This document shows positions 18,224 to 25,653 of a stretch of DNA of 34,131 nucleotides, piece after piece. Every line of letters begins with the position of its first letter. The first letter of the stretch is position 1. The notes under the pieces were generated by a model that ran no database searches, was not told the DNA's origin, and worked only from the letters and a program-made list of their open reading frames with translations. Both the position numbers and the translations under genes were made by a program. Origin of the DNA: Streptomyces sp. NRRL S-87 (GTDB lineage Bacteria > Actinomycetota > Actinomycetes > Streptomycetales > Streptomycetaceae); NCBI RefSeq assembly GCF_000719335.1, contig NZ_JOGB01000071.1:1-34131 (forward strand), in the 5' to 3' direction.

Positions 18224-18967
18224 CTAGGCCTGGGCGGCTTCGCCGGCCCGGGGCGCCTCGGTGGCAGCGGCGGCCGCCGCGGCGGCGCGGGCCTCGCCCT
18301 TCGCGCGGGCGCGCTTGCTGTAGGTGATGGTCCACAGCACCAGCGCGCCCAGGACGCCGTAGATCATGATCGGGCTGATGGTGGCCATGGTGTCGGTGGG
18401 CAGGACGTAGGCGAGCACCACGCGCACCACCGCCTCGGCGAGGTAGCCGACGCCCCACACCACGGTCATGGTGCGGATGGTCTTGCGGAAGCCCTCGAAC
18501 TCCCACATGCCGTTCCACCACGCCGTGCTCTCGGGCGTGCCGTCGGTGGCGAACTTGCGGCCGAAGTAGAACATCAGCGGCCGCTTGGCCAGCAGCGTGG
18601 CGAGGCAGAGCAGGCCGAAGAGGCCCGTGACGAACGAGTCCTTGATCAGCAGGGCCCGGGCCGACTGGGTGCCGGTGAGCGAGACCACGGCCGTGAGCGC
18701 CATGAAGAAGAGCGTGATGACGGCGAACTCGTCCAGCTTGCGCCGCCAGGCGATCATGATGACGCTGTCGATCACCGGCCAGATGCCGCTGACCAGCAGC
18801 GCGCTGAACTCGCTCCAACCGTGGTCGTCGCGGAGCGTGTTGTAGGTGATGATCGGCGCGACGACGTTGAGGCCGATCGTCAGGATCCACCCGATTGCGG
18901 CAGCGCCGCCCTGACGCTCGGGTGGTGCGGGCCTGTCGTTGGGACCCTGGACAGCCTGCGTGGACAT
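18224..18967 (-). CDS. VC0807-like membrane protein of unknown function
   Basis: This 247-residue protein has about six membrane segments, beginning with IGWILTIGLNVVAPIITYNT. The conserved GWSEFSALLVSGIWPVIDSV motif and MFYFGRKFATDGTPES follow. These features match the VC0807 family, distantly like intracellular septation protein A; no reaction is known. The tail is Ala-rich and unstructured. The ATG at 18965-18967 has AGGGGGAAG just upstream. A much longer in-frame reading upstream is rejected because it crosses the promoter region and has no family features. It converges on glyS, and the IS lies between them. A 17-bp palindrome about 145 bp upstream (19111-19127) may regulate it. Confidence 0.75.
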   Translation of the reverse strand: MSTQAVQGPNDRPAPPERQGGAAAIGWILTIGLNVVAPIITYNTLRDDHGWSEFSALLVSGIWPVIDSVIMIAWRRKLDEFAVITLFFMALTAVVSLTGTQSARALLIKDSFVTGLFGLLCLATLLAKRPLMFYFGRKFATDGTPESTAWWNGMWEFEGFRKTIRTMTVVWGVGYLAEAVVRVVLAYVLPTDTMATISPIMIYGVLGALVLWTITYSKRARAKGEARAAAAAAAATEAPRAGEAAQA

Positions 18968-19110
18968 GTACTTCCCCCTGAGAGGTGCCTGTTGGAGCCG
19001 GGCGGCCCCGGTGGGGCCCGGTTGCCCGGAAGGTGCGGTTCGGGGGGAACGTAGGCCAGGCACGCGCCTCGGCGACAGGACCCCCAGCCCCAAATGATCG
19101 CCAAGTTGTC

Positions 19111-19127
19111 CGGAATGACACATTCCG
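19111..19127. promoter_or_regulatory. 17-bp operator-like palindrome
   Basis: CGGAATG-ACA-CATTCCG is a perfect dyad with 7-bp arms in the 218-bp gap between the TetR stop and the VC0807-like start. Its position fits control of the VC0807-like gene. The regulator is unknown. Confidence 0.4.
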
Positions 19128-19185
19128 CTGCGGTCGGGGGTGAGGGGGGTGTACGGGGGCTGACGAAGCGGGCCCGGATCTGCCG

Positions 19186-19776
19186 TCAGGGCCGCAGGCC
19201 GCGGACCACGAGGTGGGTGACGGCCTCGAATTCCGTGGCGATGGAGGGTGATTGCCACTCCGCCGCGTACTGCGGGTCGTGGAAGCGGCCGGTCGCGTCG
19301 AAGACCGCGCGGGCGGCGGCGGGCACGTCCGGGGCGTCGAGGGTGCCGGCCGCCACGCCCTCCTCGATGATCCGGGCGAGCTGGGCGACGAGCTCCGCGA
19401 GGTGGGCGTCCACGACCCCGCTGTTCTCGGAGAGCAGCACCGTGTACGTCGCGAACAGCTCGGGGTCGTCGCCCGCCTTGTGCCGCTTGGCCTCGAACAG
19501 CGCCTCCAGCCACGCCTCCAGCTTGCTGGGGGCCGGCTCGTCCGGGGCGGAGGCGATCTCCTCCAGGCGCCCCACGGTCTTGCCGAGCCAGCGGTCGGTG
19601 ACCGCCTCGCGCAGCGCCGACTTCGAGGGGAAGTGGCGGTAGACGCTGCCGTGGCTGACGCCCAGGGCGCGCGCCACGTCCACCACGGTCGCCTTGGTGG
19701 GGCCGAAACGGCGCAGCACGTCCTCGGTGGCTTCGAGGATGCGCTCGGGGGTCAGGGGCTCAGCTGCGGGGGGCAT
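19186..19776 (-). CDS. TetR family transcriptional regulator
   Basis: The 196-residue protein has an N-terminal TetR helix-turn-helix: ILEATEDVLRRFGPTKATVV followed by DVARALGVSHGSVYRHFPSK. The helical C-terminal domain ends in a segment common in actinomycete TetR proteins (FDATGRFHDPQYAAEW). Ligand unknown. It lies 21 bp downstream of the aldo/keto reductase on the same strand, so both are probably one transcript. The dyad at 20848-20871 in that transcript's promoter is the obvious operator, which would give autoregulation. The divergent alpha/beta hydrolase could be controlled from the same site. Confidence 0.92.
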   Translation of the reverse strand: MPPAAEPLTPERILEATEDVLRRFGPTKATVVDVARALGVSHGSVYRHFPSKSALREAVTDRWLGKTVGRLEEIASAPDEPAPSKLEAWLEALFEAKRHKAGDDPELFATYTVLLSENSGVVDAHLAELVAQLARIIEEGVAAGTLDAPDVPAAARAVFDATGRFHDPQYAAEWQSPSIATEFEAVTHLVVRGLRP

Positions 19777-19797
19777 GAGTACGACCGTACCGTCAGC

Positions 19798-20826
19798 TCA
19801 GTGCTCGCTGTCGAGGTGGGCCATCTGGGCCTCCGGGTACCGCTCGCCGGCGGCCGCCCCGGCGGGCACGGCCTCCTCGATGGCCGCCAGGTCCGCGGGG
19901 TCCAGCTCCACCGCGAGGGCGCCGAGCGCCTCGGTCAGCCGGTCCCGGCGGCGGGCGCCGACGAGCGGCACGATGTCCTCGCCCTGGGCCAGCACCCATG
20001 CGATGGCCGCCTGCGCGACCGTGACGCCCTTGCTCGCGGCCACGCCGCGCAGCGCCTCCACCAGGTCGAGGTTGCGCCGCAGGTTCTCGCCCTGGAAGCG
20101 GGGGCTCATGCCGCGGAAGTCGCCGGGCGCCAGCAGTCGCTCGCGCGTGAAGTGCCCGCTGATCAGGCCGCGGGAGAGCACGCCGTACGCCGTGATGCCG
20201 ATGCCGAGCTCGCGCGCGGTCGGGAGGATCTCCTTCTCGATGCCGCGGGAGATCAGGGAGTACTCGATCTGGAGGTCGGCGATCGGGGCCACGGCGGCGG
20301 CCCGCCGCAGGGTCTCGGCCCCCACCTCGGAGAGTCCGACGTGGCGCACGTGCCCGGCCTCGACGGCCTCGGCGATCGCGCCGACGGTCTCCTCGATCGG
20401 GACGTCCGGGTCGACGCGGGCGATCCGGTAGACGTCGATGTGGTCCCGGCCGAGCCGCTGGAGCGAGTACGCCAGGAAGTTCTTCACGGCCTCGGGGCGG
20501 CCGTCGTACCCGGTGAAGCCGCCCTCGACGGTGCGCAGGGCGCCGAACTTGACGCTGGTCAGCGCCCGGTCGCGCAACGCGGCGGGGGCGGTGCGCAGGG
20601 CCTCGTTGATCAGCAGCTCGTTGTGGCCCATGCCGTAGAAGTCGCCCGTGTCGAGCAGCGTCACCCCGGCGTCGAGCGCGGCGTGGATCGTCGCGATCGA
20701 CTCGCCGCGGTCCGCCTCGCCGTACAGGGCCGACATGCCCATGCAGCCCAGGCCGAGGGCGGAGGTGACGGGGCCGGTCCGGCCGAGGGTGCGGGCGGGG
20801 AGGGGGGTGTTCGAGATCGTGGTCAT
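19798..20826 (-). CDS. aldo/keto reductase with a non-canonical catalytic tetrad
   Basis: This 342-residue NADPH-dependent oxidoreductase has the TIM-barrel AKR fold. It starts LPARTLGRTGPVTSALGLGC, with the active-site segment TLLDTGDFYGMGHNE (Asp at about 59, Tyr at about 64) and Lys at about 93 in TSVKFGA. The region that normally holds the fourth tetrad residue, His, reads DVYRIARVDPDVPIEE, so His is replaced by Ala at about 136. Similar YxxAR forms occur in a group of actinomycete AKRs, so this is probably a subfamily trait rather than decay. The ATG at 20824-20826 has no ribosome site, and a well-placed promoter predicts a leaderless transcript. It is the first gene of an AKR-TetR unit. 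Substrate unknown. Confidence 0.92.
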   Translation of the reverse strand: MTTISNTPLPARTLGRTGPVTSALGLGCMGMSALYGEADRGESIATIHAALDAGVTLLDTGDFYGMGHNELLINEALRTAPAALRDRALTSVKFGALRTVEGGFTGYDGRPEAVKNFLAYSLQRLGRDHIDVYRIARVDPDVPIEETVGAIAEAVEAGHVRHVGLSEVGAETLRRAAAVAPIADLQIEYSLISRGIEKEILPTARELGIGITAYGVLSRGLISGHFTRERLLAPGDFRGMSPRFQGENLRRNLDLVEALRGVAASKGVTVAQAAIAWVLAQGEDIVPLVGARRRDRLTEALGALAVELDPADLAAIEEAVPAGAAAGERYPEAQMAHLDSEH

Positions 20827-20832
20827 GCGACG

Positions 20833-20871
20833 ACTATGGCATGAACGATGACAGATTTCAATATCTGTCAT
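20833..20871 (-). promoter_or_regulatory. AKR-TetR promoter with 24-bp operator
   Basis: A perfect dyad ATGACAGAT-N6-ATCTGTCAT spans 20848-20871. On the minus strand the -35 TTGAAA (20856-20861) sits in its centre. After a 17-base spacer the -10 CATAGT lies at 20833-20838, six bases before the AKR ATG. A repressor on the dyad would block polymerase directly. The TetR encoded by the second gene is the best candidate. Confidence 0.75.
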
Positions 20872-20969
20872 TCCATGGAATCGCTCTGCACCCGTTTGCG
20901 GGGATTTGGCACCTGGTGTGGACTCGGAGGTCGTAAGAGGGGGGCGGATCCACCGAGAGGAACGTGCCG

Positions 20970-21653
20970 ATGTCCCCGAGCAAGCCGAGCATCGTCTTCG
21001 CCCACGGCCTGTGGGCCGACGGGTCCTGCTACAGCAAGCTGATCCCCGTCCTCCAGCGCGAGGGGCACGAGGTGGTGTCCGCCCAGAACGCCCTGGACTC
21101 GCTGGAGGGGGACGTCGACGCCGTGCGCAGGGCGCTCGCCCGGGTCAGTGCGCCGGCGATCCTCGTGGGCCACTCGTGGGGCGGCTTCGTCATCACGGAC
21201 GCGGGCACCGACCAGCGGGTCGCCGGACTCGTCTACATCGCTGCCCTGGCCCCGGACGCGGGGGAGACGCCGCAGGACCTGATCGGCAAGTTCGCCCCGC
21301 CCCCGCTGTTCGCGCACCTGGACGCCGAGGACGGGCGGCTGTGGATCGCCCGCGACGGCATCTCCGACTTCTGCGGGGACCTTCCCGAGCCCGAGCAGCA
21401 ACTCGTCTGGGCGACGCAGGGGTCGGCTGCGGAAGGGGTCCTCGGGGCCACGGTCGACCAGCCGGCCTGGCGCGCGAAGCCCAGCTGGTTCTGCGTCACC
21501 AAACAGGACCACGCGGTGGTCCCGGATCTCCAGCGGTTCGAGGTCGAGCGCATGGGAGCCAAGGCCGTCGAGGTCGACTCCTCGCACGTCCCGATGCTGT
21601 CGAAGCCCGAGGCCGTACTGGACCTCATCCGCGACGCGGCACGGTCCGTCTAG
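20970..21653 (+). CDS. alpha/beta hydrolase
   Basis: This 227-residue cytoplasmic hydrolase of the small esterase / hydroxynitrile-lyase-like type has the oxyanion segment IVFAHGLWADGSCY, the nucleophile elbow GHSWGG (Ser at about 69), a likely acid in VTKQDHAVVPDLQ and the catalytic His in DSSHVPMLSKPEAV. The ATG at 20970 lies nine bases after GAGAGG; a GTG at 20964 is too close to that site. Its promoter region is shared with the AKR-TetR unit, so the dyad at 20848-20871 might act on both sides. Natural substrate unknown. It converges with the MarR gene downstream. Confidence 0.88.
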   Translation: MSPSKPSIVFAHGLWADGSCYSKLIPVLQREGHEVVSAQNALDSLEGDVDAVRRALARVSAPAILVGHSWGGFVITDAGTDQRVAGLVYIAALAPDAGETPQDLIGKFAPPPLFAHLDAEDGRLWIARDGISDFCGDLPEPEQQLVWATQGSAAEGVLGATVDQPAWRAKPSWFCVTKQDHAVVPDLQRFEVERMGAKAVEVDSSHVPMLSKPEAVLDLIRDAARSV

Positions 21654-21698
21654 CCGGACAGCACGCCTACCTCCGGGAGCCACCCACCCTGCGGGCCG

Positions 21699-22115
21699 CT
21701 AGCCGTCCCCCGCCAACGCCCGCAGCACCTCGAGCGGATCAGGGGACCGGGCGAAGAACTCGGCGTCGACCGCCTCCACCGCCGCGATGGCCCGCGGGGC
21801 CAGCTCGGCGCCGGCCTCGGTGACGCGTACGTGCTTCGCGCGGGTGTCGGCGGGGTCGGTCTCGCGCTCGACGAGCCCCTTGGCCTCCAGCGTGCGCAGC
21901 ACCTGCGAGGTCATCTTGACGTCCGTGCCCGCCTGCCGTGCCACGGCCTGCTGGTTGGGGCGGCCGCCCTCGCCGTTGAGCCACCAGGTGCAGGCCAGCA
22001 GTACGAACTGCACGTGCGTGAGGCCGAGCGGTGCCAGGGCTGCCGTGACCGCGCGCTGCCAGCGCAGCGTCACGTGCCACAGGAGGAAGCCGGGGCTCTG
22101 CGCGGGGGGCAGCAT
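21699..22115 (-). CDS. MarR family transcriptional regulator
   Basis: This 138-residue winged-helix regulator starts MLPPAQSPGFLLWHVTLRWQ and carries LTHVQFVLLACTWWLNGEGG. The recognition region is QQAVARQAGTDVKMTSQVLR, and the wing has the conserved Asp/Arg pattern of ETDPADTRAKHVRVTEAG. Its ATG overlaps the stop of the SRPBCC gene by one base (TGATG), so the two are translated together. The repeated dyads at 22598-22624 overlap the promoter of this pair and are its likely operator. MarR proteins usually respond to small aromatic or oxidising compounds; the ligand here is unknown. Confidence 0.92.
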   Translation of the reverse strand: MLPPAQSPGFLLWHVTLRWQRAVTAALAPLGLTHVQFVLLACTWWLNGEGGRPNQQAVARQAGTDVKMTSQVLRTLEAKGLVERETDPADTRAKHVRVTEAGAELAPRAIAAVEAVDAEFFARSPDPLEVLRALAGDG

Positions 22116-22531
22116 CAGGCCTCCGCGCGGCGTGCCAGCGCGGCCATGGTGTCCGGCCAGTCCGCCGTGATGCCGGGGCCCACCTGCGGGCCGACCTCGT
22201 CTGCCGCGGCGCCGGTGATCTCCATGCGGTACGTGATGCGGGCCCCGCCGTCCGGCAGCGGGACCGCGCGGTGGGTGGTGCGGAACAGCAGCCCGTCGAA
22301 GCGGGCCTCGTCCACGAACACCTCGGGGGCGCGGACCTCCGCCAGGGTGAGCTCCACGGGGTCCTGGTCGGCCGGGTGCATGGTGATGCCCGTGCCGGCC
22401 GCGAACGGGCCGGTGGTCTCGATCTTCTCGATGTCGGCGTTCCAGGCGCCCCAGTTCGCCACGTCCTCCCAGTGCCGCCAGACGGCCTCGGGCGCGGCGG
22501 TGGTCTCGACGCTGTGCTCGTACGTCCACAT
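22115..22531 (-). CDS. SRPBCC (START-like) family protein
   Basis: This 138-residue protein has the Bet v1-like ligand-cavity fold. It starts WTYEHSVETTAAPEAVWRHW, then WGAWNADIEKIETTGPFAAG, with a strand-rich middle and the long C-terminal helix PGITADWPDTMAALARRAEA. Such proteins bind hydrophobic ligands or act as cyclases or immunity factors; no enzymatic residues can be named here. The ATG at 22529-22531 has GGGGAACG upstream. It is the first gene of a two-gene unit with a MarR regulator, suggesting its expression responds to the same small molecule. Confidence 0.85.
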   Translation of the reverse strand: MWTYEHSVETTAAPEAVWRHWEDVANWGAWNADIEKIETTGPFAAGTGITMHPADQDPVELTLAEVRAPEVFVDEARFDGLLFRTTHRAVPLPDGGARITYRMEITGAAADEVGPQVGPGITADWPDTMAALARRAEA

Positions 22532-22597
22532 GGTGCGTTCCCCGTTCGTGTCGGGCGGTCCCGGTCGCTGCGGCCGGCGTCGCCGCCCCCGATTTGT

Positions 22598-22634
22598 TCT
22601 GTGCACAGACTATCTGTGCGCAGACTTACAGTCC
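22598..22634 (-). promoter_or_regulatory. SRPBCC-MarR promoter with tandem operator repeats
   Basis: Two copies of a 12-bp dyad, TCTGTGCACAGA (22598-22609) and TCTGTGCGCAGA (22613-22624), repeat with a 15-bp period. On the minus strand TGGACT (22629-22634) and TAGTCT (22606-22611) are spaced by 17 bases, so the dyads cover the -10 and spacer. The MarR encoded in the same transcript is the likely binder. The site touches the end of the drug-exporter gene (stop at 22626). Confidence 0.65.
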
Positions 22635-24095
22635 AGTGCGGTTCGCCGTCGACACGGCCCACCGTCCCGTCGTCAGCGCCCCGACCGCGAGCACCCCGAG
22701 CCCGCACGCGGCGATGACCCACCACGCCGGGCGGCTCGCCGCCGCGAAGTCGCCGCCCCCGGCCAGGCCGCCCGCGAGGACCGAGCCGATCACGGCCACG
22801 CCGAGGGTGCCGCCGGTCTGGCGGCTGGTGGAGGCCACGGCGGCGGCCACGCCCGCCTGCGCGCGCGGCATGCCGGACACGGCCGTGTTGGTGATGGGGG
22901 CGTTGACCAGGCCGAAGCCCGCGCCGAAGAGCACGTACGCGGTGAACAGGGGAACCTGCGAGCCTTCGGGCGTGATGAGCCCGGGCCAGGCGAAGAGGAC
23001 CGCGCTCGCCCCCATGGCCAGCCCCGCCGCCAGCAGCGGCAGGCGCGGGCCGCGGGTGCCCACCAGCCGTCCCGAGAGCGGCGCGAACGCGAAGGTCAGG
23101 GCGGCCATCGGGAGCATGTACAGGCCCGCGTCGAGCGGCGAGAGGCCGCGGACGTCCTGGAGGAACAGGGTGTTGAGGAACAGGAAGCCGCTCAGTCCCG
23201 CGAAGGCGCACACCGCGATCACCACCGCTCCGCTGAACGGCGCGCTCCGGAAGAAGTCCGGGTCGATCAGGGGCTCCGTGCGCCGGCGCTCGTACCGGAC
23301 CAGGGTGACGAGGGAGCCGACGGCGACGGCCGCGCACAGCCAGATGACCCACGCGGGTGCGTGCGGCGCCTCGATGATCCCGTACGTCGTCGAGCCGAGC
23401 AGACCGATGACGAGGAGCTGGCCCACCGGGTCCGGGCGGCGGGGGCGCGGCGCCCGGGACTCGGGCACGTACCGCAGGGTGAGCGCGAGGGCGAGCAGGC
23501 CGACCGGCAGGTTCAGCCAGAAGATCGAGCGCCAGCCCACGGTGTCCACCAGCAGGCCCCCGACCACCGGGCCGGTGGCCATCGAGATGCCGACCACCCC
23601 GCCCCACACCCCGATCGCCCGGGCCCGCTCGCGCGGCTCGGTGAAGGTGTTGGTGATGATCGACATGGCGACCGGGTTGAGCATGGAGCCGCCCACCGCC
23701 TGCACGGTCCGGAAGGCCACCAGGGCCCACAGGCTCGGGGCCAGGGAGCACAGCAGGGAGCCGGTGGTGAAGAGCACCAGCCCGGTGGCGAAGACCTTGC
23801 GGCGGCCCACCCGGTCGGCGGTGGAGCCGGCCAGCATGAGCAGCGAGGCGAGCACGAGGGTGTACGCGTCGATCGCCCACTGCATGCCGGCGACGGAGGC
23901 GTCCAGGTCGTGCCGGATGGAGGGCAGGGCGACGTTCAGGACGGTGTTGTCCAGGCTCACCAGCAGCAGGCTCATGCAGCAGATCCCGAGGACCAGCAGG
24001 TTGCGGCGGGAGTCCGGCTCCGTGGCGGGGTGCGGGGCCCGGGCGCGCCCCCCGGGGGCGTCGGGGCGGGGTCTGCGGGAACGGAACCGGGCCAT
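22626..24095 (-). CDS. DHA2 family MFS drug exporter (14 helices)
   Basis: This 489-residue proton-driven efflux protein of the major facilitator superfamily has motif D1 in LLVSLDNTVLNVALPSI and motif A in AGSTADRVGRRKVFATGLVL. Motif B is in WALVAFRTVQAVGGSMLNPV and motif C in GVVGISMATGPVVGGLLVDT. About 14 helices are seen, typical of EmrB/QacA-type pumps that export drugs, dyes or home-made antibiotics. The ATG at 24093-24095 has no ribosome site; TACTAT lies exactly six bases upstream, so the transcript may be leaderless. Its start is only 56 bp from the divergent dusB start. It lies upstream of, and on the same strand as, the SRPBCC-MarR pair. Confidence 0.93.
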   Translation of the reverse strand: MARFRSRRPRPDAPGGRARAPHPATEPDSRRNLLVLGICCMSLLLVSLDNTVLNVALPSIRHDLDASVAGMQWAIDAYTLVLASLLMLAGSTADRVGRRKVFATGLVLFTTGSLLCSLAPSLWALVAFRTVQAVGGSMLNPVAMSIITNTFTEPRERARAIGVWGGVVGISMATGPVVGGLLVDTVGWRSIFWLNLPVGLLALALTLRYVPESRAPRPRRPDPVGQLLVIGLLGSTTYGIIEAPHAPAWVIWLCAAVAVGSLVTLVRYERRRTEPLIDPDFFRSAPFSGAVVIAVCAFAGLSGFLFLNTLFLQDVRGLSPLDAGLYMLPMAALTFAFAPLSGRLVGTRGPRLPLLAAGLAMGASAVLFAWPGLITPEGSQVPLFTAYVLFGAGFGLVNAPITNTAVSGMPRAQAGVAAAVASTSRQTGGTLGVAVIGSVLAGGLAGGGDFAAASRPAWWVIAACGLGVLAVGALTTGRWAVSTANRTGL

Positions 24096-24151
24096 ATCAA
24101 GATAGTACGCCTAACTAACCATCACCTCCGGTGGTGCGCGACAATGGGGCA
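24096..24151. promoter_or_regulatory. 56-bp divergent promoter region, two probable leaderless starts
   Basis: On the minus strand TACTAT (24102-24107) is six bases from the exporter ATG. On the plus strand GACAAT (24140-24145) is six bases from the dusB ATG. Neither gene has a Shine-Dalgarno. An imperfect dyad TAGT-N7-ACTA (24103-24117) overlaps the exporter -10 and could be an operator. No good -35 is seen on either side. Confidence 0.45.
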
Positions 24152-25348
24152 ATGACCACGCTCGACCTGACGCCCGCCACGGGCCCCGCGGCGGCCCCCG
24201 CCCAGGCCGCCCCCGCGGCGCCGACCCTCGCCATCGGACCGCACACCGTGCAGCCGCCGGTGGTGCTCGCGCCCATGGCCGGCATCACCAACGCCCCGTT
24301 CCGCACCCTGTGCCGCGAGTTCAGCGGCGGCAAGGGGCTGTTCGTGAGCGAGATGATCACCACGCGGGCCCTGGTCGAGCGCAACGACAAGACCATGCAG
24401 CTGATCCACTTCGACGAGACCGAGAAGCCCCGGTCCATCCAGCTGTACGGCGTCGACCCCGTGACCGTCGGCAAGGCCGTCCGCATGATCGTGGACGAGG
24501 ACCGGGCCGACCACATCGACCTCAACTTCGGCTGCCCCGTCCCCAAGGTCACCCGCAAGGGCGGCGGCTCGGCCCTCCCGTACAAGCGGAACCTGCTCCG
24601 CGCCATCCTCCGCGAGGCCGTCGGCAACGCCGGGGACCTGCCGGTGACCATGAAGATGCGCAAGGGCATCGACGACGACCACCTCACCTACCTCGACGCC
24701 GGGCGCATCGCGGTCGAGGAGGGCGTCACCGCCATCGCGCTGCACGGCCGCACCACCGCCCAGCACTACGGCGGCACCGCCGACTGGGAGGCCATCGCGC
24801 GCCTGAAGGAGCACGTCCCCGAGATCCCGGTGCTGGGCAACGGCGACATCTGGTGCGCGGAGGACGCGCTGCGCATGGTCCGGGAGACCGGCTGCGACGG
24901 CGTGGTCGTCGGGCGCGGCTGCCTGGGGCGTCCGTGGCTGTTCGGCGACCTGGTCGCCGCCTTCGAGGGCCGTACGGACGAGCTGGCGCGGCCCACGCTG
25001 CGCGAGGTCGCCGCGGTCATGGTCCGGCACGCCACCCTGCTGGGGGAGTGGATCGGCGACGAGTCCCGCGGGGTGATCGACTTCCGTAAGCACGTGGCCT
25101 GGTACCTCAAGGGGTTCTCGGTCGGTTCCGAGATGCGCAAGAAGCTGGCGGTCACTTCGTCCCTGGCCGAGCTCGACGCTCATCTGAGCGAGCTCGACCT
25201 GGACCAGTCCTGGCCCGACGGGGCGGACGGCCCCCGGGGCCGGACGTCCGGAAACAACCGAGTTGTCCTCCCGGACGGCTGGCTCAAGGATCCGTACGAC
25301 TGCGCCGGGGTGAGCGAGGAAGCGGAACTGGATACGTCCGGAGGCTGA
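24152..25348 (+). CDS. dusB: tRNA-dihydrouridine synthase (DusB type)
   Basis: This flavoenzyme reduces specific uridines in the tRNA D-loop using NADPH and FMN. The 398-residue protein has the family start VVLAPMAGITNAPFRTLCRE, then SEMITTRALVERN. The active-site segment is DLNFGCPVPKVTRKGGGSAL, with the catalytic Cys in NFGCP. GRTTAQHYGGTADWEAI, VLGNGDIWCAEDALRM and GVVVGRGCLGRPWLFGD follow. The tail beyond about residue 360 is family-poor. The ATG at 24152 is preferred over a GTG at 24131, because the Dus domain follows after a short Pro/Ala stretch and a -10 hexamer is six bases upstream. The subtype B is from general resemblance only. Confidence 0.93.
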   Translation: MTTLDLTPATGPAAAPAQAAPAAPTLAIGPHTVQPPVVLAPMAGITNAPFRTLCREFSGGKGLFVSEMITTRALVERNDKTMQLIHFDETEKPRSIQLYGVDPVTVGKAVRMIVDEDRADHIDLNFGCPVPKVTRKGGGSALPYKRNLLRAILREAVGNAGDLPVTMKMRKGIDDDHLTYLDAGRIAVEEGVTAIALHGRTTAQHYGGTADWEAIARLKEHVPEIPVLGNGDIWCAEDALRMVRETGCDGVVVGRGCLGRPWLFGDLVAAFEGRTDELARPTLREVAAVMVRHATLLGEWIGDESRGVIDFRKHVAWYLKGFSVGSEMRKKLAVTSSLAELDAHLSELDLDQSWPDGADGPRGRTSGNNRVVLPDGWLKDPYDCAGVSEEAELDTSGG

Positions 25349-25423
25349 ACGGACGGCGTGATATGCGCCACGCATGCGTGGGGTTGCGCTCAGATGAGCG
25401 GAAAAACCGCGGCTGCAACTCTC

Positions 25424-25450
25424 AAAGGGTGGCACTGGGTGCCACCCTTT
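25424..25450 (+). terminator. dusB terminator
   Basis: A perfect 11-bp stem AAAGGGTGGCA / TGCCACCCTTT with loop CTGGG is followed by GTTCGTTC. A-tract and T-tract ends make it a convincing intrinsic, possibly bidirectional, terminator 75 bp after the dusB stop. Confidence 0.85.
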
Positions 25451-25454
25451 GTTC

Positions 25455-25469
25455 GTTCAAGAAGTGAAC
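25455..25469. promoter_or_regulatory. 15-bp dyad upstream of ppdK
   Basis: GTTCAAGAAGTGAAC has 5-bp arms GTTCA / TGAAC around a 5-base centre. It lies in AT-richer DNA (25449-25490) that probably contains the ppdK promoter, just after the dusB terminator. Regulator unknown. Confidence 0.35.
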
Positions 25470-25628
25470 ACAATTGTATCGATCATCGCTCATCTGAGCT
25501 GGATCATGGGGTTTGGAGGGTGTGCGACTTCGAGACCTGAAAGCTCTTCGTCTGTTTGGGCTACCGATCGGTTACTTTCGATCTGCTGGCGGACGGGTGG
25601 TAGGAGCCATGGGACCGCCAAGTGGGCG

Positions 25629-25653
25629 TACCCAGATGCCTTCGATCTGGGTA
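25629..25653 (+). promoter_or_regulatory. hairpin in the ppdK 5' leader
   Basis: Perfect 9-bp arms TACCCAGAT and ATCTGGGTA enclose a 7-base loop GCCTTCG, about 50 bases before the ppdK start. The following TCCTCGAGGA palindrome (25682-25691) overlaps the ribosome site. The leader may control ppdK translation; I cannot match it to a known riboswitch. Confidence 0.4.

Noticed and set aside
16847..19054. A 735-codon continuous frame from the transposase into the next region
   Set aside because: After about 17900 it is out of frame with the transposase C-terminus and antisense to the VC0807-like gene; the length is accidental.
20970..24095. Biosynthetic gene cluster formed by hydrolase, SRPBCC, AKR and exporter
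   Set aside because: The genes are in separate, differently regulated units and no scaffold-building enzyme is present; not enough support.
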